A DNA stretch of 32,900 nt from an uncultured Bacilli bacterium (GTDB lineage: Bacteria > Bacillota_I > Bacilli_A > RF39 > UBA660), in assembly GCA_934162555.1 (NCBI GenBank), contig CAKPJE010000003.1:1-32900 (forward strand). The letters are read 5' to 3'. The notes below the pieces were generated by a model. That model was given only the letters and a program-made list of their open reading frames with translations. It was not told the origin of the DNA and did not search any database. Positions 23,768 through 31,349 of this stretch are shown piece after piece; position 1 is the first letter of the stretch, and every line of letters begins with the position of its first letter. Both the position numbers and the translations under genes were made by a program.

Positions 23768-26700
23768 TATTCAATCTCCCCTTTCTCATAAGCATCCATA
23801 AAGTCATGTTCAATTGCCTCATCACTTAAATCATCATCAAAATCATCAAGTTCTTCTTCACTTTCATTAACTTCTAAATTATCATCTGATAAATTCAAGT
23901 CAATTACTTTATCGACTTCACTTTCTGGAGTGCCTGCATTAGTATCTTTATCTTCAAGTTCCTTAAGTTCATGATAATTACCATCTTCACCTAAAACAGT
24001 AATATCAAGTCCTAAAGCTTGGAATTCTTTTATTAAAACTCTAAAACTTTCCGGAACTCCTGACTTAGGTATTGGTTCACCCTTTACCAAAGCCTCATAA
24101 ACTTTAACACGACCAACAACATCATCTGATTTAACAGTCATCATTTCTTGTAAAACGTTAGCAGCACCATAAGCATAAAGTGCCCAAACCTCCATTTCAC
24201 CAAATCTCTGACCACCAAATTGAGCTTTTCCTCCTAATGGTTGTTGTGTAACCATACTATATGGTCCTGTTGAACGAGCATGTAATTTATCATCAACCAT
24301 GTGATGAAGTTTAATCATATACATGACACCAACACTTATTCTATTATCATATGGTTCACCAGTTCTACCATTATATAAAACTGTTTTACCATCTTCATCT
24401 AATCCAGCTTCTTTTAAAGCATCAATTATTTCATTTCTAGTTGCGCCTTCAAATACTGGAGTTGAAACATAAATATTTAATTTTTCAGCTGCAGCACCTA
24501 AATGCATTTCTAGAATTTGTCCTAAGTTCATACGTGAAGGAACACCAAGTGGGTTAAGTAATATATCAACAGGTGTACCATCTGCTAAGTATGGCATATC
24601 TTCTTCAGGTAATATTAGTGATATAACACCTTTGTTACCATGACGACCAGCCATCTTATCACCAACTTGAATTTTACGTTTTTGTGCGATATAAACACGA
24701 ACAATTTTAGAAACTCCAGGTGGCAATTCATCAGTATCATCTTTAGTAAATACTTTTACATCATGAACAATACCTTCTCCACCATGTGGTACTCTAAGTG
24801 AAGTATCCCTAACTTCTCTAGTTTTTTCACCAAAGATAGCATGTAATAATTTTTCTTCACTAGTAAGTTCAGCCATTCCTTTTGGAGTTACTTTACCAAC
24901 TAAAATATCATCATCATGAACTTCTGTACCAATTCTAATAATTCCGTTTTCATCTAGATTACGTCTAGCATCATCACCAACATTAGGAATATCCCTTGTA
25001 AATTCTTCAGGTCCCAATTTAGTATCACGACATTCAATTTGGTAACTTTCAATATGTATTGATGTATAAACATCATCTTTAACTAATCTTTCATTTAGAA
25101 TAACAGCATCTTCATAGTTATAGCCATCATAGTTCATGAAAGCAACAGTTACATTTTTACCAAGTGCAAGTTCACCTTTATTAGTACTTGGACCATCACC
25201 AATAACTTGGCCTCTTTTTACATCATCACCAACTCTAACAATTGGTTTTTGATGATAACAAGTACCATTATTAGATCTTTCAAAACCATTTAACCAATAA
25301 GTTTCTAAATTACCACTCATGTTTCTGATAACAATTTTTTTACCATCAACATAATCTACAATACCATCAGTATTAGATATTACAACAGTACCAGAATCAC
25401 GAGCTGCAATAGCTTCAACACCTGTACCAACACGTGGTGCTTCTGTTGTGATAAGCGGTAATGCTTGACGTTGCATGTTCGCACCCATCAAGGCTCTTTT
25501 TCCATCATCGTGTTCCAAGAATGGTATTCCGCTTGTTGTAATAGAAACAACTTGTTGTGGTGAAACATCTATAAAATCAATTTTTTCTTTTTCGATAATA
25601 ACGTTATCATCTCTATATCTAGCAGGTACACGAGAATCAGTAATAACACCATTATCATCAATATTAACAGTTGCTTGAGAAATATAATAATCCATTTCTT
25701 CGTCAGCAGTCATATAAACTATTTCATCCGTTAATTTGCAATTTTCTACTTTACGATATGGAGTCATAATAAATCCATAATCATTAACTCTAGCATAAGA
25801 AGCAAGTGAAGTAATTAAACCGATGTTTTGTCCTTCTGGAGATTCAATTGGACAAAGTCTTCCATAGTGTGATGGGTTTACATCACGTACATCCATGCCA
25901 GCTCTATCTCTTGCTAAACCACCAGGTCCTAAGCAAGTTAATCTTCTTTTATTTGTTAATTCAGCAATTGGATTAGTTTGATCCATAAACTGAGATAACT
26001 GACTACTACCAAAGAATTCTTTGATTGCAGCTGTTAGTGGTCTTATATTGATAAGTGTTTTCGGTGTTACTTCAGCTATATCTTGAGTACTCATTCTATC
26101 TCTGATAACTCTTTCAATTCTAGCTATACCAATTCTAAATTGGTTTTGTAGTAACTCACCTACTTGACGAACACGTCTATTTGATAAATGGTCTATTTCA
26201 TCAAAATTACCAATTCCACCTAGTAAATTTAAATAATATGATACTGATGCATAAATATCAGAAATTGTTAATCTCTTAACAGTTAAAGTCTGATCGTTTC
26301 CAACAATTTTAACAATTTTAGTTGGATCATTTTTATCATACACTTTAACTACTTGTACATTACATACAGGTATAACTTCATCAAGTGCTGCATTGAAAGG
26401 AACTTCTTTTATTCCAAAACCAGCTTCTAAAGCATCTTTTAAAACATTTAAATTATCTTTAGTTATAACAGTTCCTTTTTCAAGCACAACTTCTTTATCT
26501 TTCTTGATATCTTCAGCTAAAGTACAGCCTAATATTCTTTCAATAACGTTTAATTTTTTATTGAATTTGTAACGTCCAACTTTTGCTAGATCATATCTAA
26601 ATGAATCAAAGAATCTAGATACTAATTGGTTTTTAGCTGAATCAAGTGTACTTGGTTCACCTGGTCTTAATTTTGCATGAATATCAATAAGTGCTTCATC

Positions 26701-27387
26701 AGTATTTTTATTTACATCTTTTTCTATTGTTTTTAAAAGATAATCATTTTCTCCAAAAACACTTAATATTTCTTCATCATTTGATAAACCGATTGCTCTA
26801 AGTAAAGTTGTAACTGGTACTTTTCTTGTTCTATCAATTCGTACATAGATTACACCTCTTGTATCGGTTTCGTATTCAAGCCATGTACCTCTTGTGGGTA
26901 TAACCTGACTTGTAATGCATACACGGCCGTTTTTGTCGACTTCACGACCAAAATATACACTTGGGGAACGAACAAGTTGCGATACTATTACACGTTCTGC
27001 TCCATTTATAACAAACGATCCACTATCTGTCATAATTGGCATATCGCCTAAGTATATTTCTTGTTCTTTTACTTCACCAGTTTCCTGGTTAAATAGTCTT
27101 ACCTCGACTTTTAAAGGAGATGCATAAGTTGAGTATCTATCTTTACATTCCTTTATGTTATAACGTGGTGCTTCGAAGAAGAAATCGCCAAATTCAAGTA
27201 CCAAATTTCCTGTAAAACTTTCCACAGGGAAAATATCCTCAAAAACTTCCTTGATTCCATCTGTCATAAACCAGTCATAAGATTTTTTTTGAATCTCTAA
27301 TAGATTCGAAAGCTCAATTGAGTTTTTTGTTTTAGCATAGTTACGCCTTTCACGGTAATCACCATATTTTTTTACATTAAATGCCAT
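23767..27387 (-). CDS. rpoB: RNA polymerase beta subunit
   Basis: The 1206-residue beta subunit. Landmarks: FFGSSQLSQFMDQTNP with ELTNKRRLTCLGPGG (rifampicin region), GRLCPIESPEGQNIGL, GDKMAGRHGNKG near 935 and GGKAQFGGQRFGEMEVWALY near 1080. The end is a 60-residue acidic tail (SEEELDDFDDDLSDEAIEHD). In the rifampicin region, the residue matching E. coli His526 is Asn, Ser531 is Thr and Ala532 is Cys. ATG 27387 has GGGGTG upstream and its own promoter that overlaps the ybxB stop. It is coupled to rpoC by a 1-bp overlap. Confidence 0.98.
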   Translation of the reverse strand: MAFNVKKYGDYRERRNYAKTKNSIELSNLLEIQKKSYDWFMTDGIKEVFEDIFPVESFTGNLVLEFGDFFFEAPRYNIKECKDRYSTYASPLKVEVRLFNQETGEVKEQEIYLGDMPIMTDSGSFVINGAERVIVSQLVRSPSVYFGREVDKNGRVCITSQVIPTRGTWLEYETDTRGVIYVRIDRTRKVPVTTLLRAIGLSNDEEILSVFGENDYLLKTIEKDVNKNTDEALIDIHAKLRPGEPSTLDSAKNQLVSRFFDSFRYDLAKVGRYKFNKKLNVIERILGCTLAEDIKKDKEVVLEKGTVITKDNLNVLKDALEAGFGIKEVPFNAALDEVIPVCNVQVVKVYDKNDPTKIVKIVGNDQTLTVKRLTISDIYASVSYYLNLLGGIGNFDEIDHLSNRRVRQVGELLQNQFRIGIARIERVIRDRMSTQDIAEVTPKTLINIRPLTAAIKEFFGSSQLSQFMDQTNPIAELTNKRRLTCLGPGGLARDRAGMDVRDVNPSHYGRLCPIESPEGQNIGLITSLASYARVNDYGFIMTPYRKVENCKLTDEIVYMTADEEMDYYISQATVNIDDNGVITDSRVPARYRDDNVIIEKEKIDFIDVSPQQVVSITTSGIPFLEHDDGKRALMGANMQRQALPLITTEAPRVGTGVEAIAARDSGTVVISNTDGIVDYVDGKKIVIRNMSGNLETYWLNGFERSNNGTCYHQKPIVRVGDDVKRGQVIGDGPSTNKGELALGKNVTVAFMNYDGYNYEDAVILNERLVKDDVYTSIHIESYQIECRDTKLGPEEFTRDIPNVGDDARRNLDENGIIRIGTEVHDDDILVGKVTPKGMAELTSEEKLLHAIFGEKTREVRDTSLRVPHGGEGIVHDVKVFTKDDTDELPPGVSKIVRVYIAQKRKIQVGDKMAGRHGNKGVISLILPEEDMPYLADGTPVDILLNPLGVPSRMNLGQILEMHLGAAAEKLNIYVSTPVFEGATRNEIIDALKEAGLDEDGKTVLYNGRTGEPYDNRISVGVMYMIKLHHMVDDKLHARSTGPYSMVTQQPLGGKAQFGGQRFGEMEVWALYAYGAANVLQEMMTVKSDDVVGRVKVYEALVKGEPIPKSGVPESFRVLIKEFQALGLDITVLGEDGNYHELKELEDKDTNAGTPESEVDKVIDLNLSDDNLEVNESEEELDDFDDDLSDEAIEHDFMDAYEKGEIE

Positions 27388-27456
27388 TAATTCACCCCTA
27401 TACTATGATTTAGACAATTTTTTAAAAAAGTTTAAAGTAATTGCTACCAATTTATA

Positions 27457-27485
27457 ATTTTAGCAAACAAATGTCAAAGTGTCAA
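27457..27485 (-). promoter_or_regulatory. rpoB promoter
   Basis: TTGACA (27480-27485), a 17-bp spacer and TAAAAT (27457-27462), adjoining the ybxB stop codon. The leader to rpoB is about 63 nt. Confidence 0.75.
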
Positions 27486-28067
27486 TTATTTTGAACATAA
27501 AATTACAAAAAAACCTTTATTTTTAGTAATTATATTTACATTGTAGTATTTTTTTAGTTTTTCCACTAAACTTTTAGCACCTTGGTCTTTATTTACTACG
27601 ATCCACAATTGACCGTTTTCATTTAAATACTCTTGAGCTTCAAATAATATTTTATGTAAAATTTCATTACCTACTCTTATTGGTGGATTGGATATTATAT
27701 AGTCATATTTATTCGTTACGTTTTCATAAATATTGCTTTCAAAAACATTAGTTTTGACTTTATTTAGTTTACTGTTTTCTCGTGCCAATTCAATACTTCT
27801 TTTATTAATATCTAACATGTCAACTTCTAGATTTGTGATTTTAGAAACAACTATTCCTATACTTCCGTAACCACATCCAAAGTCTAATATTTTGCCATGC
27901 ATATTTTCATAGTCTAAATTTTCAAGTAATGTTCTTGTTCCAAAATCCATTCCTTTTTTACTAAATACACCATTATCTGTATAAAAGTTAAAATCTGTAT
28001 CTTTTATTTTTACTTTTATTATTTTTTTATCATGCTCAAGTTTTTCATTTGTAAAATAATGTCCCAT
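27486..28067 (-). CDS. ybxB: Class I methyltransferase of the RsmC/YbxB type
   Basis: A 193-residue SAM-dependent methyltransferase. Motif I is LDFGCGYGSIGIVV near 61, an acidic MLDINKRSIELAREN follows, and SNPPIRVG near 131 is the NPP motif that marks N-methylation of guanine in RNA, as in RsmC. The position between rplL and rpoB is conserved in Bacillota, where the gene is ybxB. The start ATG 28067 has only a weak Shine-Dalgarno and lies right behind a terminator-like hairpin, so it may be expressed at a low level by readthrough. The RNA target is inferred from the family, not seen. Confidence 0.85.
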   Translation of the reverse strand: MGHYFTNEKLEHDKKIIKVKIKDTDFNFYTDNGVFSKKGMDFGTRTLLENLDYENMHGKILDFGCGYGSIGIVVSKITNLEVDMLDINKRSIELARENSKLNKVKTNVFESNIYENVTNKYDYIISNPPIRVGNEILHKILFEAQEYLNENGQLWIVVNKDQGAKSLVEKLKKYYNVNIITKNKGFFVILCSK

Positions 28068-28073
28068 ATACTT

Positions 28074-28114
28074 TAAAAAGTCTATACGAAAAGTTTTTTT
28101 ATTCGTATAGACTT
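28074..28114 (-). terminator. Terminator after rplL
   Basis: Arms AAGTCTATACGAA (28102-28114) / TTCGTATAGACTT (28078-28090) pair over 13 bp with an 11-nt loop, then T5. It lies between the rplL stop and the ybxB start and should reduce readthrough. Confidence 0.85.
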
Positions 28115-28119
28115 AGTTG

Positions 28120-28488
28120 TTATTTAAGTTCGATTGTAGCTCCAGCTTCTTCGAATTTAGCTTTCATTTCATTAGCTTCATTAGCAGCAACTTTTTCTTT
28201 AATTACACCACCGTTATCAGCGATAGCTTTTGATTCGCCTAAACCTAAACCTGTGATTTCCTTAATTAATTTAATAACAGCAAGTTTATTAGCACCAGCA
28301 GCACTTAATACAACGTCAAATGCACTTGGTCCTTCTTCTTTTGCTTCAGCAGCAGGTGCAGCAGCAACTGCAACGGCACTTGGATCTACTCCATATGCTT
28401 CTTTCATAGCGTCTACTAATTCTTTGATTTCTAATATACTCATTTCATTTAATGATTCAATAAAAGCTTCTTTTGTTAATTTTGCCAT
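28120..28488 (-). CDS. rplL: 50S ribosomal protein L7/L12
   Basis: 122 residues, normal length. It forms the stalk of the 50S subunit, bound through L10, and recruits translation factors. The N-terminal dimerisation domain (TKEAFIESLNEMSILEIKEL) is followed by an Ala-rich hinge AVAVAAAPAAEAKEEG and the C-terminal factor-binding domain with KLAVIKLIKEITGLGLGESK. It is co-transcribed with rplJ (23 bases away) and followed by a strong terminator. Confidence 0.97.
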   Translation of the reverse strand: MAKLTKEAFIESLNEMSILEIKELVDAMKEAYGVDPSAVAVAAAPAAEAKEEGPSAFDVVLSAAGANKLAVIKLIKEITGLGLGESKAIADNGGVIKEKVAANEANEMKAKFEEAGATIELK

Positions 28489-28511
28489 ATTCTTTTTTCC
28501 TCCTTTAATGA

Positions 28512-29006
28512 CTAATTGTTTTCTTTTTGTTCAGCTAGCATGTCTAGTGCGATTGCTAAGTTACGTACAGTACCGATTAAGCCTGAAGCAACTTGAGTAA
28601 GTAATACTTCTCTTGATGGTATAGCAGCGTATTTCTTTAGAACTTCTAGATCAACTGGCTTTCCTTCAATTATTCCAACTTTAATTTCTAGAGCTGGACA
28701 TTTTTTTGCGAATTCGCTTAAAATTTTAACTGGTGTTACTTCATCTTTACCAAATGCTATAGCTTTTGGACCGTTTAAGTTATCACCTAGGTCTAATTTT
28801 AAACTATCAATTGCTCTTTTTGTAAGTGTGTTTTTGTAAACTTTTAATTCAGCATCGTTTTCTTTTAATTGACGACGAAGTTTTGTCATTTCAGCAACAC
28901 TCATGTTATCATATTCGAATAGTACTACTGAAGATGATTCATTTACTTTTTCAGCAATTTCATTTACAATTGATTGTTTCTTTTCAATTATTTTTGCATT
29001 TGCCAT
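28512..29006 (-). CDS. rplJ: 50S ribosomal protein L10
   Basis: 164 residues. Binds 23S rRNA and carries L7/L12 dimers on its C-terminal helix (LIGTVRNLAIALDMLAEQKE). The N-terminal domain has VNEIAEKVNESSSVVLFEYD, the usual L10 pattern. Start ATG 29006 follows AGGAGG; a longer frame to 29036 would begin inside the leader and is not used. It is preceded by an L10-type leader, through which excess L10-L7/L12 represses its own operon. Confidence 0.96.
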   Translation of the reverse strand: MANAKIIEKKQSIVNEIAEKVNESSSVVLFEYDNMSVAEMTKLRRQLKENDAELKVYKNTLTKRAIDSLKLDLGDNLNGPKAIAFGKDEVTPVKILSEFAKKCPALEIKVGIIEGKPVDLEVLKKYAAIPSREVLLTQVASGLIGTVRNLAIALDMLAEQKENN

Positions 29007-29021
29007 ATTTCCTCCTATAAT

Positions 29022-29118
29022 TTTAAAACTCTTCACCGAATAGACAGCAAAGAGTTTAGTATACTTACTTTCCTCGGTAGGATATTAAGCTTAAAGCACC
29101 CACTGTCTTCGGTTCAAA
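29022..29118 (-). promoter_or_regulatory. L10 leader (autoregulatory RNA)
   Basis: Minus-strand RNA contains GAACCGAAGACAGTGGGTG, CTTAATATCCTACCGAGG and CTTTGCTGTCTATTCGGTG, the conserved segments of the Bacillota L10 leader. CCGAAGACAG and CTGTCTATTCGG pair to close the structure. It binds L10-L7/L12 to limit operon expression. Confidence 0.92.
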
Positions 29119-29125
29119 CAAAATT

Positions 29126-29154
29126 ATTTTAACATATTATTTTTTAAATGTCAA
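29126..29154 (-). promoter_or_regulatory. rplJ-rplL promoter
   Basis: TTGACA (29149-29154) inside the last codons of rplA, a 17-bp spacer and TAAAAT (29126-29131). Confidence 0.8.
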
Positions 29155-29839
29155 AGCTATTTGCGTTTATTTTAATACCAGGACCCATTGTTGATGAGAT
29201 ACTTATGTTTTGGATATAAGTTCCTTTTACAACAGATGGTTTTGTTTTAGCAATCATTCCTACGAATGCACTTAAGTTTTGAAGTAATTTATCTTCATCA
29301 AAAGATACTTTACCTACTAGTGCATGTATATTACCAAAACTATCTGTACGGTACTCTACACGTCCGCTTTTAACATCTTGAACAGCTTTTTTAACGTCAG
29401 TTGTAACTGTTCCTGTTTTAGGGTTTGGCATTAAACCTTTAGGTCCTAATACTTTACCTAATTTACCTAAAGCTGGCATCATATCTGGTGTTGCAATTAA
29501 TGTATCAAAATCGAACCAATTTTCTTTTTCGATTTTTTCAAGCATATCTACATCACCAACGTAATCAGCACCTGCTTCACGAGCTTGGTCAGCGAAAACA
29601 TTTTTAGCAATTACTAATACTTTTTTTGTTTTTCCTGATCCATTAGGTAGTACAAATGCACCTCTTAATTGTTGATCAGCTTTTTTTGTATCTAGATTTA
29701 ATTTAATTGCTATTTCTACTGAAGAATCAAATTTAGTTGTAGATGTTTCTTTAACTAATTTTACTGCTTCTTCTTTTGTGTATAATTTAGTTTTGTCAAC
29801 TTTCTTGCAAGCTTCTTCGTATTTGCGTCCTTTTTTCAT
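29144..29839 (-). CDS. rplA: 50S ribosomal protein L1
   Basis: 231 residues, normal length. Forms the L1 stalk near the E site and, in many bacteria, represses its own rplK-rplA message. Family segments: KFDSSVEIAIKLNLDTKKAD near 36, RGAFVLPNGSGKTKKVLVIA near 59, TPDMMPALGKLGKVLGPKGLMPNPKTGTV near 115 (given in part) and SISSTMGPGIKI at the end. AAGGAGG precedes the ATG. It follows rplK by 79 bases. Its 3' end carries the -35 box of the rplJ promoter. Confidence 0.97.
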   Translation of the reverse strand: MKKGRKYEEACKKVDKTKLYTKEEAVKLVKETSTTKFDSSVEIAIKLNLDTKKADQQLRGAFVLPNGSGKTKKVLVIAKNVFADQAREAGADYVGDVDMLEKIEKENWFDFDTLIATPDMMPALGKLGKVLGPKGLMPNPKTGTVTTDVKKAVQDVKSGRVEYRTDSFGNIHALVGKVSFDEDKLLQNLSAFVGMIAKTKPSVVKGTYIQNISISSTMGPGIKINANSFDI

Positions 29840-29918
29840 ATTCTAACCTCCTTATGTGGTATTTTGGGAAAATTTTTACTTGAAAAGCGGATTATTCAAT
29901 CCTTCCACTTTAGAAGAC

Positions 29919-30344
29919 TTATTCTTCTACTTTAACGCCCATGTTACGAGCAGTTCCAGCAACTATTTTCATAGCAGCTTCTAAATCATAACAGTTTAAA
30001 TCAGGCATTTTAATTTCAGCGATTTGTTTTAACTGTTCTTTTGTTAAAGTACCAACTACTTCTTTTGATCCTTTAACGCCACCTTTCTTAAGTCCTAATG
30101 TTTTTTTGATTAAGAATGGTGTTGGTGGAGTTTTAATTACGAAATCGAAACTTCTATCATCATAAATAGATATTACAACTGGTAATATATCTCCCATTTT
30201 TTCTCTTGTTGCATCGTTGTATTTTGTACAAAAATCTTGCAAGTTAATTCCGGCTGGACCTAAAACTGTTCCAACTGGTGGAGCTGGTGTAGCTTTACCT
30301 GCAGGAATTTGTAATTTAACTTCTTTTACAATTTGTTTAGCCAT
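29919..30344 (-). CDS. rplK: 50S ribosomal protein L11
   Basis: 141 residues. Binds the GTPase-associated centre of 23S rRNA. N-terminal KLQIPAGKATPAPPVGTVLG (the PAGxAtPaPPVG motif), then GPAGINLQDFCTKYN, and the RNA-binding C-terminal domain ending CYDLEAAMKIVAGTARNMGV. AGGAGG lies before ATG 30344. First gene of the rplK-rplA operon. Confidence 0.97.
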   Translation of the reverse strand: MAKQIVKEVKLQIPAGKATPAPPVGTVLGPAGINLQDFCTKYNDATREKMGDILPVVISIYDDRSFDFVIKTPPTPFLIKKTLGLKKGGVKGSKEVVGTLTKEQLKQIAEIKMPDLNCYDLEAAMKIVAGTARNMGVKVEE

Positions 30345-30374
30345 AATCTTTTCCTCCTATATTTTTTTGTATGT

Positions 30375-30457
30375 GGTACAATCGACCATTTTGCATAATT
30401 TTATGCATTTTTTGCTTTGTTTCAAGCATTTCTCCCACTTGTCTATATAAAATATAG
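30375..30457 (-). promoter_or_regulatory. rplK leader with possible L1-binding mimic
   Basis: The leader RNA includes GTGGGAGAAATGCTTGAAAC (30420-30439), which resembles the L1-binding helix region of 23S rRNA (GxxGGAG..CUUUGAA). Hairpins CTATAT / ATATAG and TGCATAA / TTATGCA flank it. L1 is known to control rplK-rplA in other bacteria by binding such a mimic. Only similarity by eye. Confidence 0.4.
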
Positions 30458-30464
30458 CGTAATA

Positions 30465-30493
30465 ATAATAGCACATTCTATTTTTATTGTCTA
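30465..30493 (-). promoter_or_regulatory. rplK-rplA promoter
   Basis: TAGACA (30488-30493), a 17-bp spacer ending ATGTGC and TATTAT (30465-30470). Confidence 0.7.
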
Positions 30494-30512
30494 CACTTTA
30501 CATCAAAATTCT

Positions 30513-31037
30513 TTAAATTTTTTCAATTTCTGTTAATTTTAATTCAACAGTTGTTTCTTGACCGAATAAATCAAGGGCTACTTCTAATTCTTGTTTTTCC
30601 ATGTCAATGTTTTTGATTTTACCAACCATATTAGCAAATGGACCTGTTGTTACTTTTACCATTGTTCCAACTTCTAATTCATTTGCAATGTCTAATCTAC
30701 TCATTCCCATGCTTCCTAGTATTTTATCTACTTCAGCTGGTGATAATGGGAATGGTTTAGCACCTTTACCACTTGATCCGATAAATCCTGTTACACCTGG
30801 TGTATTACGAACAATAAACCAAGCTTCATCAGTCATAACCATTTCAACTAATATATATCCAGGGAATATTTTTTTTAGTTTTTCTTTACCTTTTTCATCA
30901 ATTACTTTTTCTTCTGGTACAACTACTCTAAATATATTATCTTCTAGTCCCATTGTATTTGCACGCATTAATAATTTTTCTTTTACTTTATTTTCGTGTC
31001 CAGAGTAAGTATTTACAACATACCATTCTTTATTCAT
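30513..31037 (-). CDS. nusG: Transcription termination/antitermination factor NusG
   Basis: 174 residues. NGN domain: WYVVNTYSGHENKVKEKL, FPGYILVEM near 60, and RNTPGVTGFIGSSGK near 77; then the KOW domain VGTMVKVTTGPFANMVGKIK near 121. Binds RNA polymerase and affects pausing and Rho or ribosome coupling. The start is 1 base after the secE stop, with its Shine-Dalgarno AAGAGGT inside secE. Confidence 0.97.
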   Translation of the reverse strand: MNKEWYVVNTYSGHENKVKEKLLMRANTMGLEDNIFRVVVPEEKVIDEKGKEKLKKIFPGYILVEMVMTDEAWFIVRNTPGVTGFIGSSGKGAKPFPLSPAEVDKILGSMGMSRLDIANELEVGTMVKVTTGPFANMVGKIKNIDMEKQELEVALDLFGQETTVELKLTEIEKI

Positions 31038-31038
31038 A

Positions 31039-31212
31039 TTAGTAACCTCTTACAAGAGTTTTTATTCCAGCGATTATCAAATCTAATAATCCAAAATAAA
31101 GCGCAAAGAATATTACTAATGATATAGTTGCTACTGAATATGTAATCATTTCTTTTTTATTAGGAAATCTTACTTTCTTCATTTCACTTTTAACTTCTTT
31201 TAAAAAACCCAT
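31039..31212 (-). CDS. secE: Protein translocase subunit SecE
   Basis: A 57-residue short SecE with one membrane helix: MGFLKEVKSEMKKVRFPNKK, then EMITYSVATISLVIFFALYF and GLLDLIIAGIKTLVRGY. Clamps SecY in the translocon. Gene order secE-nusG-rplK-rplA is the usual one. AAGGAG lies seven bases before ATG 31212. rpmG (L33), often just upstream, is absent from the 137-bp gap to the BspA-like gene. Confidence 0.93.
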   Translation of the reverse strand: MGFLKEVKSEMKKVRFPNKKEMITYSVATISLVIFFALYFGLLDLIIAGIKTLVRGY

Positions 31213-31237
31213 AATTTTCTCCTTAAATTTTCGTATT

Positions 31238-31258
31238 TAAAAAGCACTTCGTTGTGCT
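31238..31258 (-). terminator. Short terminator-like hairpin in the secE leader
   Basis: AGCAC (31254-31258) / GTGCT (31243-31247), 6-nt loop, then TTTTT, located between the promoter and secE. Only 5 bp, so leaky or simply a 5' stabiliser. Confidence 0.4.
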
Positions 31259-31264
31259 ACATAA

Positions 31265-31294
31265 ATAATAGCACATTTTCCATTACTTCGTCAA
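31265..31294 (-). promoter_or_regulatory. secE-nusG promoter
   Basis: TTGACG (31289-31294), an 18-bp spacer ending ATGTGC and TATTAT (31265-31270). Confidence 0.7.
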
Positions 31295-31349
31295 GTTATT
31301 TTAAAGACTTTTCTTATATAATTGCTTATTTTTTTACGAAAATATCCAA

